Part shown: positions 33,613 to 44,535 of the stretch, piece by piece
Numbering within the stretch: position 1 is the first letter of the stretch
Layout of the letters: each line of letters begins with the position of its first letter
From: Batillaria attramentaria
Taxonomy: Eukaryota; Mollusca; Gastropoda; Batillariidae
Length of the DNA: 64,000 bases
Reading direction: 5' to 3'
Assembly (NCBI GenBank): GCA_018292915.2
Contig: JACVVK020000061.1
Coordinates: 1,357,501-1,421,500 of the forward strand
Position numbers and translations under genes: made by a program
The notes under the pieces: generated by a model
Databases searched by the model: none
Told to the model about the DNA's origin: nothing
Seen by the model: the letters and a program-made list of their open reading frames with translations, nothing else

Positions 33613-34280
33613 GTGATCCTTCTGCACATTCCAGGGCTGAACCAAGTTGGCATGGAATACCTGTGGGATGACGAGGGCCTGCTGAAGCTGCTGACGATTC
33701 TGTCCCAGGTCCCTCAGTCTTCTTTTTCATTCATGATTGGGCTGACCTCTGGTGAGCTAGCAGACCATGGCAGAACTGGAACATAGTTGCTGCCTTGCTA
33801 TGCATGCATCGCCCAGAGAAATCACTTCCCTCAAAGCTCAGTGATGGTGCCACCGGCCACACTGATCTTGTCTTCATCAACTGAACGACAATCTGAACGC
33901 TGTGAGCTACCGGGACAACAATGTTCAGCAGCATGTGGTGCCTTACATACAGCGTCACCTCAACACCACTCTACAACATGACAATGCCAGTCCGCATGTG
34001 GCTCGAATTGTGGCTGTTGGTCTCAACTAGAACAATACTCCAGTTCTGCCATGGCCTATTAACTCACTACACCTCAGCCCAAACGAACATAATTGTGATA
34101 AAATGAAAAGAAGTGGGATCTGGCAAGACCACCACAGAATCGTCAGCAGCTCCAGCAGGCACCCGTCAACATCTGAATGCCATCCCACAGGCATTCCATC
34201 CAACCTGGTTCGTGAAAATGCGCAGAAGGATCACCGCCCGCATTGCCCCTCCTGGCGGACACACCAAATATTAACTCGAA
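33613..34280 (+). pseudogene. Tc1/mariner (Tc1-like) transposase relic with inverted arms
   Basis: Plus-strand frames, broken by stops and frameshifts, still read as the C-terminal half of a Tc1-like DDE transposase: YRDNNVQQHVVPYIQRHLNT, then LQHDNASPHVARIV (the second catalytic Asp region), VLPWPINSLHLSPNEHN (degraded SPDLNPIEH block), and a final GGHTKY-like end near 34260-34275. Tc1 transposases are about 340 residues; only about half is visible and many positions are wrong, so it is dead. The segment 33613-33782 is a reverse-complemented, diverged copy of 34039-34234, so the relic has inverted arms around a ~255-bp centre. Confidence 0.8.
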
Positions 34281-34339
34281 TGTGATTCAGGCTTGTGTCG
34301 ATTTTGAATGAATTTTTCCTCTGAGTGCAAAAGTGACCG

Positions 34340-34435
34340 TAATTGTAAAACATGATCGCCATGGCGGGTTCGGGTTAGTCAGTGGGCTTGGCTACAGGCG
34401 TCCGGGCTACAAGTCAACTGCGTGTGTGACCGGCT
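34340..34435 (+). repeat. Repeat J, copy 2
   Basis: TTAGTCAGTGGGCTTGGCTA then GGCGTCCGGGCTAC. It matches copy 1 at 30.2-30.3 kb and lies just beyond the Tc1 relic. Confidence 0.6.
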
Positions 34436-34900
34436 GTTGTGTTAAATGCTCACTTGTTTAAAATTTGTATTCAGCCTTAAAACTTCCGTAGAAGTTGCAT
34501 AAGTTGAAAATGGATTAAGAAAAAAAAAATCAAAATCGCCCAATTTGACACTCCATCTTTTGTTTCATCGGTTTTCTAAAAAAAAAAAAAAAAAAAAAAA
34601 AGGCTGTGCGACTTTGTCCCCCCATTTGTGAGTTTCCATCACAGTTATGAAATTCTGTAAATGGACAGTTTACTGACGTCTCAGTAGCTCAACACCTCAA
34701 GACGAGGACCTTATCTACAGACAATCCTGACGATACGTGAGCGTTGACAGGCACAAACAGGTGAAGAGCAACACGTGATAAGAAGAAAGCGTGAGAGATA
34801 AACGCACTAGGGTACGTTGTGGACGCAAACGCAAACGCAAATATCAAGCAAGCAATTTATCGAGCAAACAGCAAACCAAACTGATAATCAACCAGAAAAA
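34435..34900. other. Unassigned
   Basis: Poly(A) at 34578-34601. No frame or known repeat. Confidence 0.5.
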
Positions 34901-34901
34901 T

Positions 34902-35262
34902 AATAATAAGAAGAAGAAGAATTGTATACTGTGTAGGCGTTTTACTCAATTCAGTTCTTGAATCGGCTCAAAGCGCCGCGAGCTGAACCCAACACGCACG
35001 CTCACGTGAATCACACACATTCTCTGACACACTGGACATAATAAACACATTACAATTACGTGGTGCGAAGGGTCAGCTCAGCTATTTGAGTTTCGGAAGT
35101 TTGATTTGTATTTATTTTCTCCTGGGCAGAGGGGGAGGAAGCCGGAGTACCCGGAGAGAACCCCCGACGATCAACCCGAATGAACGGTTGCACGTACGAG
35201 AAGGAAAAAATGCTTTGCCCAGAGTGGGACTCGAACCTGACCTCTCGCATTGGTTACGAAGT
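34902..35262 (-). mobile_element. SINE D, head-truncated, joined to a LINE tail
   Basis: The body is complete, but the tRNA-like head breaks off at about 35262 where (TAA)n begins. That (TAA)n is the reverse-complemented tail of the CR1-like LINE at 35.27-36.24 kb. Confidence 0.82.
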
Positions 35263-35264
35263 AA

Positions 35265-35327
35265 TAATAATAATAATGAATACAGTTTACATAGCGCCTA
35301 TCGGTTTTCTACGAAACACTCTTTGCG

Positions 35328-35406
<79 letters not shown>

Positions 35407-36243
35407 AGTGCCGATGAAACAGTGGTCGGATTACAGCTCGAAAGCTTGCCTAAAGAGGTAGGTCTTTAAATGGGCTTTAAATTGAGTCAGCGTGGGAAGA
35501 TCCCTAATGGTGACAGGTAAAGCGTTCCAGACGGAGGGGGCGGCGTAAGAAAATGAACGATCGCCAGCTGAGTTCAGAGTTGTTCTTGGAACCTTTAACA
35601 GTTTTTCTGATGATGATGGGAGAGTACGGGAGGGCTGGTAGGTTGTAAGTATTGCAGACAGGTACAGAGGGAGAGAGCCATCGAAATGGCGGTAAGCCAG
35701 GGTTGCAATTTTGAATTGGACGCGGAAAGGGATTGGGAGCCTGTGCGGCTGTTTGAGAAGGGGTGTGGCATGGTCTCTTCTGCGTTTTCTAAGAATAAGG
35801 CGAGCGGCGTTGTTTTGCACGCGCTGTAGTCTTTGCATTTGCTCAGAGGAGATTCCATACAGGACAGAATTACAGTAATCTAGCCGGGAAGTAATGCTAG
35901 CATTAACAAGCGTAGCGGCAGCGGTTTCTGACAAGCATGAACGGATGGAGGAGATCCGCCTCTAGGCCATAAAGCATGAGCGACAGACCTGGCTAATGTG
36001 TTCCTCCACGAAAAGCGTCTGGTCAAGAGTGACACCGAGGTACACGACCGAGGGTTTGAACGCTATACTACCACCAGCTATGGACACCGAGTTGCCATCT
36101 ACCTGCTTCAGCCTGTGCTCTGTACCTGCCGGCATGACTTCTCTTAATTTAACCGCTAGACCCCCAACCGCCCCGGCTTTTTTGTGTAAAATTCTGAACA
36201 AAATATTACCATAAACTACCACCTCTACACCTACCGTCAGCAC
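35265..36243 (-). pseudogene. CR1/L2-like LINE, reverse-transcriptase C-terminal fragment
   Basis: Minus-strand non-LTR retrotransposon fragment. The frame 36243-35431 holds the segment just after the catalytic palm (VVYLGVTLDQTLFVEEHI), then SRLDYCNSVLYGIS, RLQRVQNNAARLIL, TLAYRHFDGSLPLYL, DRSFSYAAPSVWNALPVTIR and AHLKTYLFRQAFEL. These blocks mark the thumb and C-terminus of CR1/L2-clade proteins. An in-frame TAG at 35962-35964 breaks it and the YXDD motif is absent (5' truncation). The 3' UTR contains the microsatellite at 35331-35404 and the tail is (TTA)n near 35265. This is the best preserved coding fragment in the window. Confidence 0.9.
35331..35404. repeat. (CA)n microsatellite in a LINE 3' UTR
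   Basis: About 37 units, between the stop codon and tail of the LINE at 35.3-36.2 kb. Confidence 0.98.
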
Positions 36244-36249
36244 GCGAAA

Positions 36250-36905
36250 TAGTCTGTTGCATGCGCGGCTTTAAACGAGTTGATTCCATCTTTACTAAGC
36301 CAACTTACGTTTCGCAACAGTTTCGCTCGTGAGTGTGCCTGTACCCTCGCCCTACGCTATCTTGATGATTAGTACAGCTCTTCATGCGGTACAAAGTTGT
36401 TTACACTTTGCGCCAGCGGTCGAACACTTAAATTCTACAACAGTACTGTTGTTACAGTACTGGAGCGCTCAGTGCGGTCGCTTCGTCATCGAGTACGCTT
36501 CATTTGGCTGAGTGCCAGCGTTACAGACGCTGTCACTGTCCAGGGCCAGTATGTAGAACTCGAGGTTAATTTAACCCACGGCTACGGGCCTAACCCAGAC
36601 TAGGACAAAAGAAACCCCAAAACAAAATTAAATTTTAAAAAAGAGGAAGCGAAGAAAGAAAGACAAAAATCCTTCTATAACGGCTTAGGCACCATGGTGG
36701 AATGAATCCGCTTTCTGATTTTAAAAAACAACAACAAAAAACAAACAAAAAAACCCCCAGAAAATTTAACCCTGAAGCTAGTTTAGTTCGAGGTTAGACT
36801 CTAACCCGGGGCTAAACTCCCTAACCCTGACTTTTACATGCGGGCCCAGGTGTCTAAGTGGTGTGATGAAAGATACCACGAAAACATCTCAGGACGAACT
36901 GTGAG
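36250..36905 (-). repeat. Repeat G, copy interrupted by a MITE
   Basis: Unclassified dispersed repeat, seen in reverse relative to the copies at 14.87-15.11 and 56.64-56.97 kb. It has the landmarks GTTTACACTTTGCGCC and TACAGTACTGGAGCGCTC. The part beyond 36850 (GATACCACGAAAACA) continues the same repeat after the MITE. Confidence 0.8.
36544..36846. mobile_element. PIF/Harbinger-type MITE, copy 4, with empty-site relatives
   Basis: Inserted into repeat G with CAG on each side (36541-36543 and 36847-36849). The unoccupied sequence is present at 40541-40563 (CTGTCACTGTGCAGGTGTCT) and in reverse at 56.70-56.73 kb. The comparison directly shows a 3-bp CAG duplication. Confidence 0.9.
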
Positions 36906-37075
36906 TAGGAATACGTTAACGTTAGCCCTTGGAGCCCTCATTACTCTTTCTCTGTCCATCCACGCTTACCACATCCCCTTATGACAAATACCCTCCTCCG
37001 TAGATAAATCAGTCTCGGAAATAGAACTCCCTCACGACTGATATTCAGACAGGCAGAAAGCAGGTGAATAATAAA

Positions 37076-37272
37076 AATAAAAATAATAATAATTACTGTG
37101 TATTGTCTAGGCGCTTTACCCAGTTTCTTGAAAGCGCCGCGAACTGAACCCAACATGCACGCTCACGTTAATCACACACATTCTCTCACACACTGGACGT
37201 AAACACATTGCAGTCACATGGTGCGAATGCGGAATGGTCAGCTCAGCAATGTAAGTTTCGGAATTTAGAATT
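37076..37272 (-). mobile_element. SINE D, 5'-truncated
   Basis: Tail-side half only, ending at the AATTTAGAATTGCATT landmark where the next SINE D begins. Two SINE D copies lie head to tail here. Confidence 0.82.
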
Positions 37273-37277
37273 GCATT

Positions 37278-37683
37278 CAATAATAATAATGAGTATTGTA
37301 TAGGCGCTTTACCCAGTTTCATGAATCGGCTCAAAGCGCCGCGAACTAATCCCAACACGCACGCTCACGTGAATCACACGCATTCTCTCGCACACTGGGC
37401 ATAAACACAGTACAATCACCTGGTGCGAAGGGTCAGCTCAGGTATTTAAATTTCGGAATTTAGATTTGCATTTCTTTTTCAAATTTACTGGGCTGAACAT
37501 TTCCAAAGCAGAAAGGGGGGGGGGGGGGGGGGGCGGAGTACCCGGAGAGAACCCCCGACGATCGGCCCGAATGAACGGTGCCTCATACGAGAATGAAGAA
37601 TTCTTTGCCCCGAGTGGTACTCGAACCCCCGACCTCTCGCACTGGTGACAAGTCTCTTAACCACTAGACCACCGACCGCCCCA
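37278..37683 (-). mobile_element. SINE D, full-length, with a G-run in the body
   Basis: The complete order of head, body and (TTA)n tail is present. A G-run of about 20 at 37517-37534 replaces the usual GGGGGAGGAAGCC stretch. Confidence 0.88.
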
Positions 37684-37909
37684 TTTCTTTTGCATTAAAC
37701 ATTTAGCTAACCAAACAGCTACAAACAAACAAACAAATTTTGCGAAGATTCATAACATAAAAGCAGCAGACACTACAACACCCCCACTTTCACGTCCTGC
37801 TCGGTGGATATCCTCTAGGTTAAAGGAACATTGCGAAGGAAATGCCCGGGCAGTTTTTAGCGTTTCAGTTTATCAGGTACTGGCTGGATTCCACGAGAAA
37901 CACGAACAT

Positions 37910-40315
37910 TCAAATTATCAGAGAAACCGAAAGAAGATGAGAAGGGTTTAGATAAATGCCAGTAAGACACCAGATACAGATTCGGTTTTACCTGGCAACT
38001 TCAATTTGTTAGCTCACAAAATTAGTAACAGAACTATCTCACCATAGCTATCGGAGAACGCGGGAAAGATGTCGGCGATTCCAGTGAATTATTAGATACA
38101 GCATCTGCTCCACAAACCAACCGTAATTTGTATAGAAGACGGATGAGCACCATAAAACACCCAAATTATCAGAGAAGATTTGAAGGGTGTAGATAATTCC
38201 AGTAACACATCACATACACCGTCGGTACCACAATTTGCTTTTGTCAGTTTACATCATAGAAGGGTGTAGATAATTTCAGTAACTTGTCACATGCAGTGTC
38301 GGTTCCACATCTTGCTTTTGTTAGCCTACATCACGGAAAGGCGCAGATAACTCCAGTAACTTGTCACATACAGTGTCGGTTCCACAACTTGATTTTGTTA
38401 GCTGACCTCTTGGAAGGGTGTAGATAATTTTTATCACATACACCGTCGGTACCACAATTTGCTTTTGTCAGTTTACATCATAGAAGGGTGTAGATAATTT
38501 CAGTAACTTGTCACATGCAGTGTCGGTTCCACATCTTGCTTTTGTTAGCCTACATCACGGAAAGGCGCAGATAACTCCAGTAACTTGTCACATACAGTAT
38601 CGGTTCCACAACTTGATTTTGTTAGCTGACCTCTTGGAAGGGTGTAGATAATTTTTATCACATACACCGTCGGTACCACAATTTGCTTTTGTCAGTTTAC
38701 ATCATAGAAGAGTGTAGATAATTCCAGTAATTTGTCACTGACATGCAGTGTCGGTTCCACAACTTGCTTTTGCTAGCTGACATCTTGGAAGGATGTAGAT
38801 AATTCCAGCAGCGTATGGCATACAGCCTGAGTTCCAAAAGACGTCTTGCTGTTGTTAGCTTGCAACATGGAACGGTGTAGATAATACCAGTAACTTATCA
38901 TCCGCAAGACAACTTGCTGTTGGCAGCTTACATCACGGAAGGGTGAAGATAATACCAGTAATTTATCATCCACAAGACAACTTGCTTTTATTAGCTTTCG
39001 ACTTGGACGGGTGTAGATAATACCAGTAATTTATCATCCGCAAGACAACTTGCTGTTGGTAGCTTACATCACGGAAGGGTGAAGATAATACCAGTAACTT
39101 ATCATCCACAAGACAACTTGCTGTTGGTAGCTTACATCACGGAAGGGTGAAGATAATACCAGTAATTTATCATCCGCAAGACAACTTGCTGTTGGCAGCT
39201 TACATCACGGAAGGGTGAAGATAATACCAGTAATTTATCATCCACAAGACAACTTGCTTTTATTAGCGTGCAACTTGGACGGGTGTAGATAATACCAGTA
39301 ACTTATCATCCACAAGACAACTTGCTGTTGGTAGCTTACATCACGGAAGGGTGTAGATAATTTTTATCACATGCACCGTCGGTTCCACAACTTGCTTTTG
39401 TCAGTTTACATCATAGAAGGGTGTAGATAATTCCAGTAACTTGTCACATGCAGTGTCGGTTCCACAACTTGCTTTTGTTAGCTAACATCATGGAAGGGTG
39501 TCGATAATTCCATTAACTTGTCACATACAGCGTCGGTTCCACAAGACAACCTGCTTGTGTTGGCTTGCAAGATTGCAAGGGTGTAGATATTTCCAGTAAG
39601 TTATCACACAGACAGCGTCGATTCCACAAGACAACTTGCTACACCATGGAAGGGTGTAGATAATTCTAGTAACTTATCACATACAGCGTCGGTTCCACGA
39701 GACAGCTTGCTTTTGAATAGGAAGCGAAACTGACTGCAAGTGGAACTACAAACAACTAGCAGCAACAACAACAACAACAACAAAAAAAGGGAAATACGAA
39801 CCACTTATCTTACAAGACACATTTCACAGTTAACACGTCGACGTTTCGGCATTGTGCATTCATCACGACTGACACAAAAAAAAAAACCCAATGGGACATA
39901 GCTCTAAACATTTGTCCCATGTGTTTTTGTTTGTGAGTCCTTCTGACTTCACAATGCCGAAACTAACGCTGACGTGTTGCCTGTGAAATGTGACATGTAA
40001 GATAAGTGGTTCTTATTTTCCTTTTTTGTTGCTGCTAGTTGCTTTTGTCAGCTTACATCACGGACGGGTGTAGATAATTCCAGTAACATCAGAAATGTAC
40101 GGTGTCGGTTCCACAAGACAACTTCCTCTTGTTAGCTTACATCATGGAAGGGTGTAGATAATTCCAGTAACATCAGAAATGTGCCGTGTCGGTTCCACAA
40201 GGCAACTTGCTTTTGTTAGCTTACATCATGGAAGGGTGTGGATAATTCCAGTAACTTATCAGATACAGGGTCGGTGCCACAAGACAACATGCTTTTGTTA
40301 GTTTACACCACTAGT
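37910..40315. repeat. 66-80-bp satellite array with higher-order structure
   Basis: About 30 tandem monomers built on the landmarks GGAAGGGTGTAGATAATTCC, CAGTAACTTGTCACATACAG, TGTCGGTTCCACAA and CTTGCTTTTGTTAGC. The first units (37910-38180) are degenerate. 38209-38432 and 38433-38656 are two near-identical 224-bp blocks of three monomers. From about 38880 to 39350 a shorter (~68-bp) variant without the TGTCGGTTCCA segment dominates. A foldback element interrupts the array at 39716-40038. Confidence 0.92.
39716..40038. mobile_element. Foldback element inserted into satellite
   Basis: 323-bp insertion interrupting the 37.9-40.3 kb satellite, flanked by a perfect 9-bp repeat TTGCTTTTG (39707-39715 and 40039-40047) drawn from the satellite unit. 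The arms are long imperfect inverted repeats: CAACTAGCAGCAAC and ACCACTTATCTTACA on the left (39753-39885), and their complements on the right (about 39930-40041). Both arms hold a hammerhead-like GCCGAAAC motif. The left 37 bases (39716-39752) are outside the arms and recur in reverse near 49.34-49.38 kb. Confidence 0.75.
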
Positions 40316-40489
40316 AGTGCACCCCAAACCTTCTTCAGATTAACCATCTTAGCTTTGTGGGAATGGTAAACACCTCACTGACAAGAGAAAGATCTGACAA
40401 TGTCTGGGATAGCAAAAAAAAAACAAAAAAAAAACATGGAATCCACATGGAGAATTTCTGTACAATAGACTCGTCATGAAAGTTCAAGG

Positions 40490-40580
40490 ACCACCTTGCG
40501 TCGCCTGTACTCTTCTGTTGGCTCGGTGCCAGCCTCCGAGATGCTGTCACTGTGCAGGTGTCTAGGAGATCCGACGTTAG
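40490..40580 (-). repeat. Repeat G fragment with the empty MITE site
   Basis: Short segment containing GCCAGCCTCCGAGATGCTG and the unoccupied CACTGTGCAGGTGTCTA site. Confidence 0.7.
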
Positions 40581-40881
40581 ACACTGCCAAAGGATTTCAG
40601 AACGATGACTGAGTTGATGAAAGACGGGCCCTCATTTTCGAGTTCTGAGGGGGGAAACCTGCCGCTTACAAATCTCCAAGGCAGTTTGCCGAATGAACAG
40701 ATGTTCCTTTTGGCCATTAGGACCGTTTGCGTGACTTTGCGGTTTCTAATAATAGAGAAATATGACTCTCTTTGGCGTTCCATAACTGTACCATACGCCG
40801 ACAAGACCCAGTCACCAAAACTCACCACCTATCAGCGCTGTCTAGTTGGTCTTCAGTCCGCAACCAGATAGCATTGTCTGC

Positions 40882-41067
40882 GGGGTGGGTGGGGTGGGTG
40901 TTTGGGAGGTTTAACGTCCTTTTTCCACCACATACGGGTGATATCAAAGACGGGGCAACGACGAAAAAGCCAGCACAAATATTTGGCCCCAGCCGGGATA
41001 CGAACGAACTCACGACCCGAGCATTAGAAGTCCAACGCTCGACCATTCGGCTACCCCGGCTCCCCCT
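40882..41067 (-). mobile_element. SINE A, full-length
   Basis: Minus-strand copy flanked by GATAGCATTGTCTGC / GATGACATTGTCTGC (40867-40881 and 41068-41082), which differ at two sites. It has inserted just 5' of a LINE 3' fragment. Confidence 0.9.
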
Positions 41068-41079
41068 GATGACATTGTC

Positions 41080-41690
41080 TGCTCAGTACGCGGTACACCT
41101 CCACGTATGTAGAACAACACGCACGCCAAAATGAGTCACCGTAATGGTTTCAGTTGTTAGATTGTGTTCCGCTGACAACCGAACCGTGCCCCTTTTGTCC
41201 GACGGAGATGGAAAACGAGTATCATTTTCTGTTTTATCGTAAAGCTTACAACCACATCAGACCAAGAATGCTGAAACTTGATAATGTTGAAGATGTAAGA
41301 TTTAGTCAAGTCATGTCATGTAAAAATGAAAGCACAATACGACAGCTGGCGTGGTTTCTATTGAAAACTTTCCAGAGCAGAAGAAAAGCAAGTTTTCAAC
41401 AATATATGTTTACATGTGTTGCTCCAGCCAGGTTGGTGGGCTCGGTGTAATCAGCTTTCTCAGCCTTTTGTGCTTAAATTAAGTGTTCAATATTTTTTTT
41501 TTTTCTGATGAAAATGGGTCCTTTTCTCGCATGGTTTCTCGCAATGTTTTGATGAAGTGTTAAATTTATTCATTTTTTTGTATCATTTCATCTATGTATG
41601 CACATGTACTACAGCTTGTGAGACGTGTTGATATAGGCCAAGGCCTGAAAAACAATAAACTATTTCTGAGTCTGAGTCTGAGACTGGTTC
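41080..41690 (+). pseudogene. LINE-like C-terminal fragment with CCHC-type motif
   Basis: Plus-strand open frame 41154-41450: CPFCPTEMENEYHFLFYRKA followed by NHIRPRML and AWFLLKTFQSRRKA. A CPLC-x-EDE-HFL block of this type is common at the C-terminus of invertebrate LINE reverse-transcriptase proteins (family knowledge). The 3' UTR ends with AACAATAAACTATTTCTGAG and a short (TCTGAG)n tail at about 41665-41690. The upstream domains are missing. The clade is uncertain. Confidence 0.65.
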
Positions 41691-41839
41691 TGATGCATGG
41701 ATTAAGCGCATACAATGAACAGTGTTTTTTTTTTTTAAACAGCGTTGTTGAATGCCTAAGAACCATATTGAGAATTCAGGTTGTTTGTCTTGCACTGCGA
41801 CCTCGAGTAAAAATGGAGTGAAGTGAATTTAACCTGATG

Positions 41840-42085
41840 ATAAGTAATAAATAAAAATGATAAGTCACATTTATACAGCACATTTTTTTTTAACAATACA
41901 TAACATCAGAGCGCATTCACGTATCATTTACACTCACATAGAACACATCCTAAAACAGCAGACACCACACCACGGTTACATGAATCCGCAGAAGGCAAGT
42001 TGAAACAGATGAGTTTTGAGCTCTGGTTTGAAATATGACAGAGTAAGTTGCTGTCTAACGCTAGCAGGCGGTGAGTTCCCGACTG
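41840..42085 (-). repeat. Possible LINE 3' fragment
   Basis: The minus strand near 42035-42000 encodes FKPELKTHLF, the LINE C-terminal block, and the segment near 41855-41885 (TTTATACAGCACATTT) resembles LINE tails. Short and diverged. Confidence 0.5.
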
Positions 42086-42089
42086 TTGA

Positions 42090-42495
42090 TTTTATGTGAC
42101 TCTATCTTTTGTTTCCGTCAGCGATGTGAGCACAACTGCAATGCTCAACTCGAAATTATCTAGTTGTAAGGAAACAATACAATGCATTTTACCGTCCTCT
42201 GGGAAAAAGGGGTTAAGCGACATGGATCTGACAGCCTCTTAGACCCTTCTCCCAGGCGCTGGTAGCATTGTCAATGAAGCGTGGCACGGTTAGAGAGTTA
42301 AAAGCACATTGGCGAGAACAACAAACAACCCTGCATCAAACAATTAAAGACGTTGACTCGTCCGCTTGAGTGATTGTGAAAGCACAATTCTTGTAAGCCC
42401 AACTGACCAGAAACCTTCAAGGAAGTAAAACTCATCTCTTTCGCGTGCCAGCGCGCCATGGCACAGAATCGATAGTGGATTAAAAAGTCTTTGAG
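42090..42495. other. Unassigned
   Basis: A GAAACAATACAATGC tail-like motif near 42170. Otherwise nothing is recognised. Confidence 0.45.
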
Positions 42496-42498
42496 ACC

Positions 42499-43012
42499 GG
42501 GCCCCCGTAGTGTAGTGGTTAGCACTTCGGACCATGGACCGGGAGACCCCCGGGTTCGAATCACAGCCGAGGCATGCGGGATTTTTCCTACCCAGGTCGG
42601 CTCCTTCCCAAAGCGGGTGTGCTATGGGCCCAGTGGGGAGGTTGTTGTCACACAGCCGAGACTTACCCACTTCACAGGTACGACTTTGGGGGAGGGGGGG
42701 GGGGGTGCTTCCCTTCTTATGACACTTGCGGTTTGGATGATTACACGGCCAGCACCGCAGATTCCGTAGTTTCCAGGTTTGGTTAACGCCGGGATATTTA
42801 TGACAGGAAGCGCGGAATGCGGCTCTGTCAATCAGTCCTAAACCACATGGACCTCCATAGCATCATCGTCCCATCGTCCTCAGCCTCATCATCATGTATG
42901 ATTAAAAATTGCCTCAACTTTCCAAGCCCTCCGTTGATTCCACCCCTGACTTTGGGGGAATACCGCTGGAGCTGGCGATGAGCTGGGGCAGCAAAAAAAA
43001 AAAAAAAAAAAG
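42499..43012 (+). mobile_element. SINE B, full-length, tRNA-derived, poly(A) tail
   Basis: Starts with a tRNA-like head: A-box-like TAGTGTAGTGGTTAGC, then B box GGGTTCGAATC. A ~430-bp body follows and it ends in poly(A) at 42993-43011. This is the most complete copy in the window and about three times as long as SINE A. A poly(A) tail suggests a different LINE partner from SINE A and SINE D (inference). Confidence 0.9.
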
Positions 43013-43117
43013 TCTTGGAGTATGGGTTAAAGAAGGCAGGTCGGTTTGTCCTGTGAGGGGTCTGTCTTACAAAGAAAGACGAGAGGCAGAAAGGTTTTCA
43101 TTGTTACTGTTACTAAT

Positions 43118-43210
43118 AAACTAAATGTGCAGACCCGTTTACGGTGCCTGTCTCGCCTTCGTGTACACACGCACGCACACATATCAAGTGTGCACGCTAA
43201 AACCTCCATG
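43118..43210 (+). mobile_element. SINE F body fragment
   Basis: Contains CCCGTTTACGGTGCCTGTC and TCAAGTGTGCACGCTAAA in the same order as the other two copies. No head or tail is visible. Confidence 0.55.
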
Positions 43211-43487
43211 TTCATATTTCGAGGAAGAGTAGGCTGTGGCCGACGGCGTGGTAAACAGAAATACTGTCGCACGCACCAGAGTGAATAGCGATGTGGAGGT
43301 TTGCACAAGTAGCGCTTAGCGGCAGCAGGCTTTCACTACTTCGTCCTCCAGCCCTGCGGCGCCGTGAGCATTTCAGTAGAGATGGATACGTGGAGAAGTC
43401 TACCCTACCACACCATACCGTGCCATAATAAATAAATAAATGAACAGCGGATATTTCCTAAAATCTCGTGCAAAAGTCCCGTAATCC

Positions 43488-43635
43488 CGTATCTGCTTGA
43501 AATCTTCAGATCACCGGGAGCCACTTCAAGCCACTATTATGCAGTCTATAGCAGTCTCGTGCCTAGGTGGAAGTCGCACGCCTTGTGTAATAGTGGCTGC
43601 TACTGGTGTGCAGTGGTTTGTTCCTTTTTAACAAG
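43488..43635 (-). repeat. Repeat H, copy 2
   Basis: Reverse-oriented relative of 13.82-13.96 kb: CTTGAAATCTTCAGATCA, CACTATTATGCAGTCT and CTGGTGTGCAGTGGTTTG. Confidence 0.7.
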
Positions 43636-43850
43636 TTTTATCATCTAGGGGTGGTCCGGCTTGGGCTCTTAGGAGTTATAATGTCTTTGAGTCTAGGTAA
43701 ATGGAGTCAGTTAGACTTGTTTTGCGATGGGGGTTAATCTTACTCACGCAAAAAAGAAAGGTGCTCAATGTTACTGCTACCAAAAATAAATAAATAAATA
43801 GTTTAAATGATACCAGACTCAAATTTCTGGCATTCTTGTATAGGGCGCTA

Positions 43851-44002
<152 letters not shown>

Positions 44003-44104
44003 TTCAGAGGTTTCATAGATGGTTGCGCTTTCCTGTGTATAGATTATGTGTATGTTGTACATATATCTTCTGTCGTATCGTTCTGTGTATAATTATGTGG
44101 TCTT

Positions 44105-44190
44105 GGTTTGTTTGATTTTTTTTTGATATCCTCCATACCCCAAAAGGGGAAAAAGGAAAATAAAATCTTGAATCTTGAAGCTTGTGAGAA
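44105..44190 (+). repeat. Retroelement 3' end with AATCTTG-type tail
   Basis: TATCCTCCATACCCCAAAAG, then GGAAAATAAAATCTTGAATC with two or three AATCTTG-like units. Confidence 0.6.
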
Positions 44191-44394
44191 TGAGTTTCTC
44201 TTCACTACCCAGTACACAGGTAAAGAGGTGAACGTCTGTTTCACGTTCGTTCTCGTCTCGGTTTTTATTTTCTGACATCTTCCGTACAAACGCCTCCGCT
44301 TTCATCATTATATTTAACAAAGTGAACGAATGCGTTTGTTTTATGTTCACAACTGTTCTTATCAGAGACGCAACCATAATTCTTGAAGTGGTAT

Positions 44395-44535
44395 ACATTT
44401 ACTTTTAACTCAGTTCCTACTCAGTAAGTTTGGAGGTTGCGCACCAGTGGCCTCGACAAAGAAATCATAGTTAATTTATGTCCGCGTGGATGTAAACCTC
44501 GCTTAGTTGGAGTGTTGCACTTTGATTATACATGA
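44395..44535 (+). repeat. Repeat I, copy 2
   Basis: AGTAAGTTTGGAGGTTGCGC and GGAGTGTTGCACTTTGATTA match copy 1 near 9.9 kb. It lies directly before the zinc-finger LINE fragment. Confidence 0.65.

Noticed and set aside
39845..39885. Working hammerhead ribozyme in the left arm of the foldback element
   Set aside because: GTGATGA replaces CTGATGA (C3 changed) and the base pair closing stem II is missing, so it is kept only as a hammerhead-like relic.
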